Shown here piece by piece: positions 10,154 through 20,136 of a stretch of DNA of 31,875 nucleotides (its first letter is position 1; each line of letters begins with the position of its first letter). The notes beneath the pieces were generated by a model. That model was given only the letters and a program-made list of their open reading frames with translations. It was not told where the DNA came from and made no database searches. Made by a program: the position numbers and the translations under genes. This stretch comes from Chara braunii (Eukaryota > Streptophyta > Charophyceae > Charales > Characeae): positions 1,469,704 to 1,501,578 of the forward strand of contig BFEA01000353.1 in assembly GCA_003427395.1 (NCBI GenBank), in the 5' to 3' direction.

Positions 10154-11095
10154 TTTCCTCACCCTCGAGCAGACCCGTACCCCAGTCACCTTCCCTTCCC
10201 ATCCCTTCCATCCCCATCTCTTCCGCGACTTCTATTCTACCCGTCTACTCGCCACCGCCCACCCCCACGCCTCCCTTCAATCCGCTGCCCCCACGTTCTG
10301 CTGGCATCTCCTGCTGTTCAGCGCTGCATGGGAGCGATGCGACGTGGTAGAGGTTTACTGCGTCGCCACGGGAACAATCCCCGCTTGCCACCACTTCGAG
10401 GTCTTTCGAGCGGCGCTCTTCCGCACCCTCTCCTTCTTCTATCGCGACTACCTCGCTTCCCTTCCCCGCAGCGGCGATCATTTCCCCCACTTCCACCAGA
10501 TTATCCGATATGAGGAGCTCCCGGTGACCATGGAAGGGATGAATCGCTTCCTACCCCCACTTCCTCCCCGTCATCCCCGTGAGATCCCCTCCATGTACCA
10601 CCTCTACTAGCCTATTCCAACTAGACGGTAGATTCCATTCACTTGACCCCCCCCCNNNNNNNNNNNNNNNNNNNNNNNNNNNNNNNNNNNNNNNNNNNNN
10701 NNNNNNNNNNNNNNNNNNNNNNNNNNNNNNNNNNNNNNNNNNNNNNNNNNNNNNNNNNNNNNNNNNNNNNNNNNNCACTTCCTCTCCTCCCTTCATTGGC
10801 ACGAATCAGTAAGCTTCGCGAAAATCACGCCATCGACGATGACGTCAATGAGCAGAGGAGCAGAGCACACGGAGATTGGGTGGACCATGATGGCGTCACC
10901 TGGACGATCTCCACGAGGCAGAGGGTTGCATATGACAAGGCTGCGGAGATCTTGACACAGATGTTATCGCCATCTCATCCGCGACCCAGTTATCATTCCT
11001 TGTACTTCTTTTGCTCTGTTGATACGCTTGGTTCCTCATGCATCACTCTATTCTCCCCTCTTTCTTCCATGCCATTCAATCAGGAGATCGCATAA
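10142..11095 (+). pseudogene. Extra retrotransposon ORF, C-terminal part with assembly gap
   Basis: Protein-like sequence shifts frame at about 10145 and runs to TAG 10608-10610. This segment is rich in Phe/His/Tyr, including FFYRDYLASLP and RYEELPVTMEGMNRFLPP. After the N gap another frame runs from about 10790 to TAA 11093 (segment around GDWVDHDGVTWTISTRQ). I read both as the tail of the same broken ORF that begins at 8609, which would make it roughly 800 codons when intact. No family is recognised. The region between the end of this frame and the LTR is only about 27 bp. Confidence 0.45.
10656..10775. other. Assembly gap of 120 N
   Basis: A run of N follows a poly-C tract. The gap interrupts the extra retrotransposon ORF, so whether the stop at 10608 and the following frame belong together cannot be decided here. 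Confidence 0.99.
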
Positions 11096-11121
11096 TTTTG
11101 GAACCCCCTGCGCGTCACATA

Positions 11122-13354
11122 TGTGACGAACCACTTCCCGAACCCGTGCCATCTTTCGTACCCCTTCTTTTGCTTGTATCATACCGACCCCCAGATAAAC
11201 CCCGTTTTGATTTCTTGTTTCTTTTCTGAAAACTTTTTCGATTTCTGGGATTTGTTTTTCCTTTTTTGTAAGTCGGGAAATACATGGGAATTTGCGTGCG
11301 CTGTAGCAAGCGCACTTGGAATTGGGCTCGACAGTTGGGAATAAGCGGAACTTCGACGTGTCCTTTTCGAGTGTGTGAATGTTCTTGGGCACGTCGGGGA
11401 AAACTCTCGGAATTTTGCGTGAATACGAATAGGCGTAGGATTTTCTTTTCCCACGTCGCTTTTTCGCGCGAGAATATCGTGACTTCAATTTTGAATTTGG
11501 AGAGAAACAAGCCGTTGAACCTTGAGTTCCGAGGAATCAACATGGCGTTCGTAGAGCACTCCTCTCAAAGTCTTCTCCTTTTGCTTCTCCTCTTACACCT
11601 CAGCTTTCCTGTCACCTTCTCCCCCTTCTATCTCCCATGTCGCAACTATAAAACCCGCAAGCGCGTCCACAAATCTCTCTCTTACGTTCTCGACTCGTAA
11701 GCCAGCTTCCGGGAAGCAGTGGCTAGGCAGAGTGGATTGATGCGAGTCGGAAAGTCCTGTCGAGCTGACGATAGGCTGGCCGGTTGCGCGCTTGATCGCC
11801 ACGACGGACTGTGGGATCCGGGCGAACCGTGTCGAGTTTACGACAGCGGGGTGACGATCGCAATGGTGGGAGTTAGCACGCGACGACCGGGATGGTCGGT
11901 GCGGGTATGAGGATTGATGATCGGAGTTGTGTGAGTGATTGGCCCGGGGCTATAGTGGAATTAACGGCGAATGTGCCTTTGTTGCGGATTGTTATCCTTG
12001 GAGTGAGTGTACGGCGGTGACGCCAAACTTTTCTCTTTCCGGACCTTGTCATCTTCTATTTCGACTTTCTTTCCCTCGACTCTCTCTCTCTCTCCCTCTC
12101 TCTCTTTTTGAATGACGATGCGTCTGAATGATTGTCCCTCTCTTGAATGGGAATGAGTCGGCGTCCTGTTTTTGTGTGAAAGAACTTCTTCCGGAACTCT
12201 TCCATTAATTTCCTGGGTAATCCTCCTACGCAAGGACCCTGTCTTCTTGTCTTGTGAACGGTGGATGCGTGTGTACTGTGCGATGCGATCCATCTTTTCC
12301 TATGCATGTCTCATTTTCGCACCTTCCACAGTGAATGCATGTATGGAAACGTGTGACTCTTTTCGTGTTGATTAGACGATTGTCGTCGGGATTTGGTTCG
12401 ATAATGCAAGAGTGTTTAGATCTGTGGTTCTGAATGCACTGCGCATGCCATCTGCCTTATGATGCACGACATCAGCAGCTAAGCCACCGGGCGGCCTTGA
12501 AAACAAGGCGCCAACGTTGTGTTGAACTGAGCCGCGGATCGGTCCCTTAGTCATATGCATGATCAAATAGATGTGTGTTTTGCTCTCGCTCTTGTGTCCA
12601 AGTACCCCTCGATTGGGCGCCAGCGTCCCGTATTTCCCATCGTCACGCGGCCCTTTCCCTACAGCGAGGAAAGGACGCGTGTATGTGAGTGGGACGTACG
12701 AGAAGCGGTCGCACAATCGGGTCACTATTACTTCCCTCCGGCTCACCATTGTTGAGGGTTCGTAGACGCTGGATTTGTCAATATCGGTACGCACTTGCCA
12801 CCCTACTCGATATTGTTGCCGTTTAACGAGCTGATCGTCATTCCGTGGACGGCAGTGGCGCCCCATTCGCCCCGCACTCTGTGTACGGAGTGCCAGCGTT
12901 TCGATCGCTACGAAGCGAAGGGCATCCACTACTGAATACGAAATGCGGACGAGCATAAGGAAAGAGCCACTCGGCCGAGACCATCCACGTCGGACTCGGA
13001 ACTAAGCAAAGAACGACGACGAGATATGATACGAAAACGAGACACGCGAAGCGTGCCAGAGCCTTTCCGTTCTAAACGATGGGCTGTAGCCCGGTGGGAA
13101 GTCCGACAATACTTTTTGGACCGAATTTGGATCTTTCTGTTTCCGCGCCATGTCCGCGCGCGTATTCCGCGATGCGCGAAATTAATCGACTTGCTTCATC
13201 GGACCTACACGGGGGATTTCAGTTCCATAAGTGTCCCCACACTCAATTTCCAAAAATCCTTGGCACACCCCATCTTGCTGTTTTTCTGGGCCTCTTTCCG
13301 CACGTCTCACACTCCGAACAAAAGACAGCACAGGGCGTGAGGTTGCGCGTCACA
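11122..13354 (+). repeat. 3' LTR of the gypsy element
   Basis: The LTR runs TGTGACG...CGTCACA, a 7-bp terminal inverted repeat with the canonical TG/CA ends. It aligns with the 5' LTR from 11365 onward. It lacks the 362-bp and 85-bp segments of the 5' copy; the 85-bp difference has a shared caa at both edges, as expected for a microhomology deletion. I see no purine-rich tract just upstream of 11122, which is unusual. Instead there is an 11-bp copy of the LTR's own 3' end (11109-11119). Confidence 0.9.
11647..11652 (+). promoter_or_regulatory. TATA box in 3' LTR
   Basis: This is the same TATAAA as in the 5' LTR at 645-650, with nearly identical flanks. It could drive readthrough into the downstream flank. 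Confidence 0.5.
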
Positions 13355-14188
13355 CCCGTGAGAAAAATCAAAGCAGACTATCACTCACCCACACCTGATG
13401 GAAAACTCTACAGACTGTCGGTTCACACCCCATCACAGCCAGCAAAACACCCACGAAACAAAGAAAGGTCTGTCACAGCCAAAAAATACACTCTGGACAT
13501 GCCGATGGCGCTAGAGGCACAACATGGTCGTGTAGTGACGGCCCCGACCACTGCCGCTCGACCTGACCAGAGAAAACCGTAGTAGGGTGCTAGCAAAGTC
13601 GTGGTATATATCGTCAAACAGAGCTGCCCAATAAATTGTACGCAGAGAGGGAGAAGAGGACAACAAACGAGGGGCTGTGACAATCTGTTTCGTCGAAGTT
13701 TCACCGACTCATCAGGAGGCTGAACCCTCCACAGCCTGCAGAATCCCCTAAGTGATTACACTGTAAGTGATATATATATATATATATATTGTCACATAAC
13801 TACAAACTAAAAGAACGCACTTTGCGAAACAAAGAATAAAAACAAAAAACGGCCACATTGCAAAAATAAAAACAAAAACAAAAAGAAAAGCAAGGGCAGA
13901 TTGAAACCATTAAATTTCTCATTCTTCTTTGAACACCACCTCCACTGTGCCTCTCACGTGCAAGGCTCGCCACGTTGATGAAGTTGATCGCGAGCTGCCC
14001 CCATCCCCGTATGACATAACAACCCACTTGCACGCTGTGAGAGAGGCAGAGTGAAGGGGAAGGTGTTAAACACAGGGGAAAGAGACAGAGAGAGGACAAA
14101 CAAAGAATGGAAGAGGGAAAATACGAAGTGTAGAATGAGGAAGAGGGCAAAGGAAAGGGCAAGAAAAAGCTCAAGAATGAGGTTGTCC
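13355..14188. other. Non-coding flank between retrotransposon and RING/Josephin gene
   Basis: No gene is recognised. The stretch holds an AATAAA at about 13631, an AT dinucleotide run at about 13770-13790, A-rich runs, and a 29-nt box (13805-13833) that recurs with two mismatches at 19545-19573. The part nearest 14188 would be the 3' UTR of the minus-strand gene. Confidence 0.6.
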
Positions 14189-14461
14189 TTAACGACAGAA
14201 AGGACACACATTGTAAGGATGGGGTGGATGAGCGCATGGAAGACCTAACTGAGCATTCTCAAAACAACAACTGCCACGACGGCTGGCATTAAGCATGCCA
14301 ACCATACATTCCTNACAAATAGCATGTCTATTGCAGGCCAGAATAAAGGAAGAACGCCCCCCACAAAAGAGCACGCATTCAGCATAGCGTCCGTGNCCAC
14401 AAAATGGACATATAGTGTCCGGATGAGGAGGGTGCCTGCAGTCANGAACGGAGGGACAATC
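14189..14461 (-). CDS. C-terminal RING-finger exon of Josephin-like gene
   Basis: The exon encodes a C3HC4 RING: CPFC, 21 residues, C-x2-H-x2-C-x2-C (CNRHAICxEC), 33 residues, then CPFC followed by Arg and the stop at 14189. Two N bases fall inside, one at a Cys-pair spacer. RING fingers recruit ubiquitin-conjugating enzymes, so the protein may act as an E3 ligase. A short motif (HPPHP...CPFC) appears twice, before the first and last Cys pairs. The upstream edge reads ...gtgtacag|gattgt, a good 3' splice site. Joined to a GTATAC donor after 14583 (intron 14462-14582, 121 bp), it is phase 0 with the Josephin exon. The splicing is inferred. Confidence 0.6.
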   Translation of the reverse strand, partial: DCPSVXDCRHPPHPDTICPFCXHGRYAECVLFCGGRSSFILACNRHAICXECMVGMLNASRRGSCCFENAQLGLPCAHPPHPYNVCPFCR

Positions 14462-14582
14462 CTGTACACATGGATGCAGAAAACATGTCATGGTAGTGAT
14501 TATGACGAAGATGATGGCGAGTACACCCAAGTGCAACAGTGTTTGTGGTTGTACAAAGGAGAAGGTCACATAGTGTGTATAC

Positions 14583-16106
14583 ATTGTACTGCTGCACTGC
14601 GGTGGCAGAGGAATGATCTTCGGCATAAAGGAGATTGCAGACGGTTTGATGCGGCAAGAGAACAGCATCATAGAGTAAGAAATCAGTAATATCAATCATG
14701 GCATGGACCATGACACCGTCGTTCCACACCTCCCAATGGTCAGAGGCGTGTACAATAGCCATGTAATGGCNAGGCCCNTGCACAATGCAGGCAGANATGN
14801 GGGATGGAGGATTAAACANCTCANCTGGTAGAGCNTGGCGTAGTTCAAGCTGGCGGTTCCTCATCGCTATTTCTAGGACAGCAATGGTAAAACCTCCTTC
14901 CCTGGTGTAATTACGATGCTCTGGCTGTAGGTCGGGGGGATCAGCGAGATTAGCGAGATCAACATCAAGCTGTAGGGCAATTGCAAGAAAATCTGGTGGT
15001 GTATACAACGACCGATTGAAAATGTGAAGGAAGCTATTAGTTGCAGTCAGACCACAGAGATTGGCGGGGATCTCGGGCTGGTTTGGTTGGTCAATCATTT
15101 GTAGATCACCCGTGGGGTTTGCGCAGGGTGGTGCACAAGTATGCGGTTCATCCATATGATCCTGGTCAGCCATTTGCAAATCCCTCGTGGGGTCTGCGCC
15201 ATGTGGGATTAAATGCAATCCAAGCAGATCATGTTCCAGTCCCTCAGCGTTCGGGGCCACACAGGGTAGGGCACAAGTATGCGGTTCATCCATATGATCC
15301 TGGTCAGCCATTTGCAAATCCCCCGTGTGGTCTATGCCTTGCGGGGTTAAATGCAGTCCGAGCTGATCATGTTCCAGGCCCTCAGCGTTCGGGGCCGCAT
15401 GTTGTACAGCTGAGGGACAAACGAACATGGAAGGGCATAAAGCATGGTGCTGTGGCTGTGTGCAAGCAGCTGGACTGTGTGCAGGAGGCATAGGAGCGGA
15501 TGTATCCGTTTGGGACAACGGAACCGCAACAACCTGTGGAGGAGGCACAGAGAAAATTGGGGTAGACAAAGAAGCAGGCTGCTGATCCCTGGCCAAGTGG
15601 CGATGTTGTGCATGTCGTCGACGATGATACACAATAAGAGGAGTGGCGATGTTTCTAACAGAAGATGTCACTGGCAATGAAGGCGGAACAATGGGAAGAA
15701 TAGAAACCGGAGAATCGGTTCTCAAACGAGACCGTGGAGGAGATGGGGGTGGTGAGGAGGAACGCAGCCGTCTGCGGCCAAGCACAGAAAGGGATGAAAG
15801 GGGGGTGGATTCGGCAAGATGTCGGAACATAGGACGCGAGTGTCGGGCTGGGGTAGAGGAAGCTATACCAGTAAAAACTATAGCATGAGAAANTCGAGCT
15901 ANAGAAGCAGAGGAAGTGGTAAAAAGTGGAACCGCAGCAGAGACAACTGTTGTAGCAGGAACCGCAGCAGAGGCAACTTCCGTAGCAGGGACCGCAGCGG
16001 AGGCAACTTCCGTAGCAGAAACTGCCGGAGTGAAACCCGGAGTTGAAACAGCAGCAGCGGAGACCACAGCGGTGGAAGCGGCGGCGGTGGGAACCGCACC
16101 AGTGGA

Positions 16107-16157
<51 letters not shown>

Positions 16158-16403
16158 GGCCATTGTTTCCCACCCGATTGTAATCCTTACCCTGACCATT
16201 CTACCACCTGCCCAACACCCAGCTGAGGCTACCAGCTTAGAAACTGCCCCTGGACCAGGGTCGGCGAATGTGGCCACCGTCACCCCATTGCAAGCTCTGA
16301 CTATTAGGGGGCCTGCTGTATTTGGTGCCCCTGCATCCGTGTTTTCTAGTGGTGGCAGACATTTTGCTTGTGAATCGTTGTGATGCGAACCTACAATCTG
16401 CAA
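14583..16403 (-). CDS. Josephin-like cysteine protease (deubiquitinase-type) exon
   Basis: The C-terminal 160 codons match the Josephin (ataxin-3, peptidase C86) layout. The catalytic Cys is in NLCGLTATNSFL (15054-15056), followed by YTPPDFLAIALQLD, then GGFTIAVLEIAMRNRQLEL, then the catalytic His in HYMAIV (14766-14768) and the Asn in EVWNDG (14721-14723). Josephins cleave ubiquitin chains. Upstream is a Pro/Ala/Ser-rich region with in-frame 46-residue repeats and a Thr-His run that is only a translated (GT)n microsatellite. The true start is uncertain: the open frame reaches an ATG at 16403, but an upstream exon ending near the microsatellite is just as likely. Several N bases blur residues 545-570. 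It is probably spliced to the RING exon. The match is by eye. Confidence 0.6.
15133..15408. repeat. Two tandem 138-bp coding repeats
   Basis: Period 138 bp (15133 to 15271), equal to 46 codons, with a third partial unit on either side. On the minus strand each unit contains PNAEGLEHD, LGLHL, DLQMADQDHMDEPHTC. A length divisible by three and mostly conservative differences support that the minus frame is translated. Confidence 0.85.
16107..16155. repeat. (AT)n(GT)n microsatellite
   Basis: An AT dinucleotide run is followed directly by a GT run. It lies inside the minus-strand open frame, producing Thr-His and Tyr-Ile runs, and more likely marks an intron or exon edge than real protein. Confidence 0.9.
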
Positions 16404-16423
16404 GGTATTTCATAAGTTGGCTG

Positions 16424-16520
16424 GAGGGCAGGCATGCCACAGCACAGCAAGGCACGCAACAGGGCAGGAGGGCAGGCATGCCACAGCACAGCAAGGCACG
16501 CAACAGGGCAGGAGGGCAAG
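16424..16520. repeat. 44-bp tandem repeat, two copies and a partial third
   Basis: Units beginning gagggcaggcatgccacagc start at 16424 and 16468, nearly identical, with a diverging third from 16512. They are embedded in GC-rich sequence full of ggcagg/ggcacg words. Confidence 0.8.
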
Positions 16521-16679
16521 CACACACAACATGGCAAGAGGCATGCGATGCGGTATGCACTAGGTAGCACATGGTACAATAAGCGGGCGGGCAGGCGGAC
16601 GGGAAGGTGAGCAGGCACACACCAACACAACAAAGCACACAGCAGCACAGAAACCTGTCACTGCAAATAGGATCAAAGC

Positions 16680-16725
16680 GGACATGCTAATCTTCTGTGT
16701 ATCGTTCCAATTTTAATGGATGTCC
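16680..16725 (-). pseudogene. Truncated U6 snRNA copy
   Basis: The minus strand reads ggacatcc, then taaaattggaacgataca, then agaagattagcatg, matching the 5'/central part of plant U6 snRNA over 46 nt with about four differences. One difference changes the invariant ACAGAGA box to ACACAGA. The sequence after AGCATG, where the internal stem-loop should be, does not match, and the 5' stem-loop is also missing. It is therefore a fragment and not a working U6 gene. There is no coding sequence around it. Confidence 0.75.
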
Positions 16726-16915
16726 TACTCTTCCTTTTCCTTCTGTGGTATATCCCTTCGCGCCAACTGTTTTGTTCGTTATATCTGTACATGTGTGGGC
16801 ACTGCGGTGATCTTTGGGGCTGGTCCTCTCAGCCTATGTTACTGTCCAAAAGAAAATATATCCTACATTGTCAAAGAACAGGGAATGAGTACCGAGGAGC
16901 ATATGTGCGAGACAA

Positions 16916-16986
16916 CATAGCATAACTGCTATGGAATATCATTAGAACGCACACACCGTGTGGGATAGCATAGCAGAACTGCTATG
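16916..16986. repeat. Two direct copies of a hairpin-forming repeat
   Basis: CATAGCA-taac-TGCTATG at 16916-16933 and CATAGCA-gaac-TGCTATG at 16969-16986 are followed by shared gaatatca, period 53 bp. The stems are identical while the 4-base loops differ by one base. Confidence 0.75.
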
Positions 16987-17034
16987 GAATATCAGTACAA
17001 CGTACGCACACACGGCATGCACACTAAAACACCC

Positions 17035-17640
17035 CCTTTAATCCATCTACATTGAGGAAAGGGGGGGGAGTATCGAGGGGCGTTGAAATATGCTTTGCAA
17101 GCACGGAACAGACTGTCGACAGGGTTTAGAAGAGAGGGAGATTTCTGAGAAGGGCCTCAAGATGCTTTCTCACACTTTGAATGGGAGGGATGTCTGAAGA
17201 TGCTTTGCAGCACGGACATGTGACAGAGGGCGGCTGTTGAAGGGGTTACATGATGCTGTGCACAGGAGGGGGACTGCCATGGGATGTTGAAGATTGTTTT
17301 GCATCCCAGGAGGGAAACTATCAGACACAGGCTCACAATGCTTTGCACACACTGTCAGTTGAGGGTGGAGCATCAAGGGGTGTTGCAAGATGATTTGCAT
17401 GTCTGGGCGTAGGAAGGGAGACTGTTGAGGGGGTTCAGGTGACATTTGAGAGTAGAAAGAGGGATGATGGAGGAGCCGGACAAGATGCTTTGCACATGGG
17501 ACAAAAGAGGGGAACTGTTGAGGGGTGTCACATAGCGCTGTCCATACAAAAGGCTGGTGAGGGAGAGTGCTGAGAGGTGTTGCAACATGGAGGGAGGGAG
17601 AGGAGTGCCAATGTATGCGAGATCCATCGGTCAACAGATG
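17035..17640. repeat. Degenerate minisatellite built on gatgctttgca
   Basis: Variants of gatgctttgca recur at roughly 36-55 bp spacing (for example about 17161, 17197, 17251, 17337, 17388, 17489), each near a ctgttgagggg-like word. The minus strand is open over part of it, but the period is not a multiple of three and I see no protein family. Confidence 0.5.
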
Positions 17641-18830
17641 ATAGATAGAGCAGATAGACAGAGCAGATAGATAGATAGATACATCGAGAGATCGATCAGT
17701 GATTGATAGATAGGTAGGTAGGTAGGGAGGGACGTAGGCAGGGACACAGGCAGGGAGGTAGGCACGGAGGTAGGCTGGAAGGGAGGCGCACAGGGAGGCA
17801 CACAGGGAGGCACGCAGGGACAAAGGCAGAGAGGCAGGCCTGTAGGGAGGCAGGGAGGTCGGGAGTCGGGGATGTAGGGAGGTTGGGATAGAGGCAGGGA
17901 GGCAGGTGGGGAGGCAGCGAGGTAGGGAGTCTAGGGACACAGTGAGGGAGGCAGGCATGGAAGCAGGTAGGCAGGCAGGAAGGCAGGCAGGCAATTAGCT
18001 AGGCGGGTAGGTCAGTGGGCAGGCACGTGGGTAGGTGGGCAGGCAGGCGGGTGGGTACGCGGGTAGGCATGTAGGCATATAGGTGGGTAGGTATGTAACT
18101 GGTAGGTAGGTAAGTAGGTATGTAGGTAGGTGTCGGTAGGTAAGTAGGTATGTAGGTGGGTAGGTAGGTAGGTAGGTGGGTAGGTACACAGGGAGATAGG
18201 TAGGTACGCACGTAGGTATGTAGATATGTAGGGAGGCAGGGAGGCAGGCACTCAGGCAGGGTGGGGGGCAGGCAAGAAGGCAGGCAGGCAAGCAGGGAGG
18301 GAGGCAGCCAGCCAGCCAGGCAAACATGCATGCAGGCACGCAACCAGGTAGGCAGGGAGTGAGGCAGGCAGGTGAGGTGGCAGGTAGGTACCTAGGGAGA
18401 TAGGGAGCGAGGATGGAGGGGAAGGAGAGAGATAGGGAGGAGGGATGGAGGGAGGGAGGAAGGGAGGAAGGGAGGAAGGTAAGGAACGAACAAGGTACGG
18501 AGGAGGGAAGTAGATACGGAGGGATGTAGATGGGAAGATAGGTAGCTGGGCAAATAGGGAGGTAGGTAGGGAGATAGGGAGGCAGGGAGGGAGGGAGGTA
18601 GGCAGGTGGATAGGTAGGTAGGTAGGTAGGTAGACACGTATGTAGGTAGGTAGGTAGGTAGGTAGGTAGGTGGGTAGGTAGAAAGACAGATAGAGAGATC
18701 AATAGGTAGACAGGTAGGTAGATAGGTAGGTAGATAGGTAGGTAGGTAGGTAGGTAGGTAGGTAGGTAGGTAGGTAGGTAGGTAGGTAGGTAGGTAGGTA
18801 GATTAGATTAGATAGAGGAGATAAATAGAT
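17640..18830. repeat. 1.2-kb tetranucleotide-phased array (GATA, GGTA, GGCA, GGGA)
   Basis: The array starts with gata units, passes through ggca/gggа-type mixed units, and ends in a long nearly pure ggta run at 18700-18800. The 4-base phase is kept through most of it. Long open frames on the minus strand (Pro/Thr/Tyr/Leu repeats) are a by-product of the repeat and are not genes. Confidence 0.9.
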
Positions 18831-18951
18831 AGGTAGATTAGACAATATTAGATAAGATTAGATCAAATTTGGTCGATAGATTAATTGATTGATAGTTAAA
18901 TGGATAAGTAGATAGATAAAATTGATAAATGGATATATTAGATACAGTTAG

Positions 18952-19067
<116 letters not shown>

Positions 19068-19337
19068 AAAAAGAGATGGGCAAGCCCATAGGCAAGTGAC
19101 TAATGCAGCAGATGGGCAGGCAGTGTGCTCCCGATGTGAAATCCAAGTGGATACCTGGCCTCCTTCATTGCCTTCGAGCTGATTGCACGTTAAGTTCACT
19201 TGACAAAATATCCTTGAAGCACAAGACCGGAAACCTCTGCTTGCTCAATAATGAGATTCTTCTGTTTTCCTGGATTTCATTTTGGAATAGTTAGCATGTG
19301 ACTGCATGCAGAGGTGAACACATAATACTTTGACAAG

Positions 19338-19467
19338 AATGACTGGTTGGGTGCCACAAGCAATGCTGTCTACCATATCTTCAACACTTCTCTCGGGCCA
19401 AAGCAGTCCTTCAGACAAATCCATCCATTCGTCAACTAAGATGAGCTTTAGAATGTTTGACCCACAT
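19338..19467 (-). other. Possible minus-strand exon, unrecognised
   Basis: The minus strand is open with protein-like composition (LILVDEWMDLSEGLLWPERS...) and is preceded by a usable 3' splice site (aacaacaag|atg). The LILVDEWM segment loosely recalls the phospho-acceptor strand of a response-regulator receiver, which would be interesting given the kinase exons upstream on the same strand. However, the DxxMP pattern is not met. No confident family. Confidence 0.2.
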
Positions 19468-20136
19468 CTTGTTGTTAGCATAAGTAAGAGAAAGAATTGG
19501 CTAGTTCACTCATTATCTTTCCATACATAGTCAACATATCTATGAACTAAAAGAGCGCACTTTGCAAAACAAACGATCTATATACATGCCGTGCACACGG
19601 AGCAGGAGCTGTCCTGCCTTCATTTGAAATCATTGCCCGCAAGCTGCCGCCCGACCCGCACAAGACACAGGGTGGCAGCGTGAAAAAAGAGCGTGAAACT
19701 CAACGAAAGATTCTGACCCGTACGTGAGGCATTACCTATGATGGAATACGTATGAGTACATGTTGACGGGCAAACCCCAAAAAGAACAGAACTCTCTTAA
19801 AAGTAGAAACACCATACCTGTTGCATGCAAGCTCGCACATTGAGTACCCTCCCTCTTGAAAAACACAATAGCAGGCTGCAGAAAGGTGATAGGGTTTGTC
19901 TCAGTTCTCAATGCAAGTGTTACAAGTGTTTCCTTCCTCTCGACAAGGTTTGGAAAACGCTCCTCTGCAGCGTCTGCTCCGCTAGCCCCAGCAGTGACGG
20001 CTCGAGAACAGTTCAGGCTTCGCCCAGCTCATTCTGACTGGGTCACGTTTCACCCATCGTTCCATTGATGCCACTCAGTTCAGCCTCCAGCAGCAGGCAA
20101 AGACGATCAACAAGGTGAACTTGGAGAGCCAGGCGA
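19468..20136. other. Non-coding stretch
   Basis: No gene is recognised. It contains the second copy of the 29-nt box (19545-19573). Short open frames on the plus strand near 19825-20068 show no family features. Confidence 0.5.

Larger units (their letters stand above)
1..13354 (+). mobile_element. Degenerate Ty3/gypsy LTR retrotransposon with PHD finger and extra 3' ORF
   Basis: The element reads LTR, primer-binding site, gag (CCHC), protease, reverse transcriptase, RNase H, PHD finger, integrase, extra ORF region, LTR. The order protease-RT-RNaseH-integrase defines the Ty3/gypsy (Metaviridae) type. I see no chromodomain after integrase. The left LTR runs off the window by about 240 bp, judged by alignment to the 3' LTR, so the target-site duplication cannot be checked; the right flanking bases are cccgt. 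The two LTRs differ by scattered substitutions and two large indels, and the coding part has at least six in-frame stops and several frameshifts. It is therefore an old, inactive copy. Confidence 0.95.

Noticed and set aside
8613-11095. Envelope gene, which would make the element a retrovirus-like errantivirus
   Set aside because: No signal peptide, transmembrane segment or furin-type site is visible in the extra ORF; acidic and SR-rich composition points elsewhere.
14822-14842. tRNA A-box-like ctcanctggtagagc
   Set aside because: It lies inside the Josephin-like coding exon, has no B box at the right distance and contains N bases.
15133-15408. CRISPR-like spaced repeats
   Set aside because: The repeats are contiguous 138-bp coding units without unique spacers; no CRISPR array is present in the window.
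16107-16155. Thr-His and Tyr-Ile runs as real protein segment of the Josephin gene
   Set aside because: They derive from a dinucleotide microsatellite; the true exon more likely begins after it.
17170-18702. Minus-strand open frames of 274 and 235 codons rich in Pro, Thr, Tyr, Leu
   Set aside because: They are translations of the tetranucleotide array and neighbouring repeats; stops are absent because of the repeat sequence, not selection.
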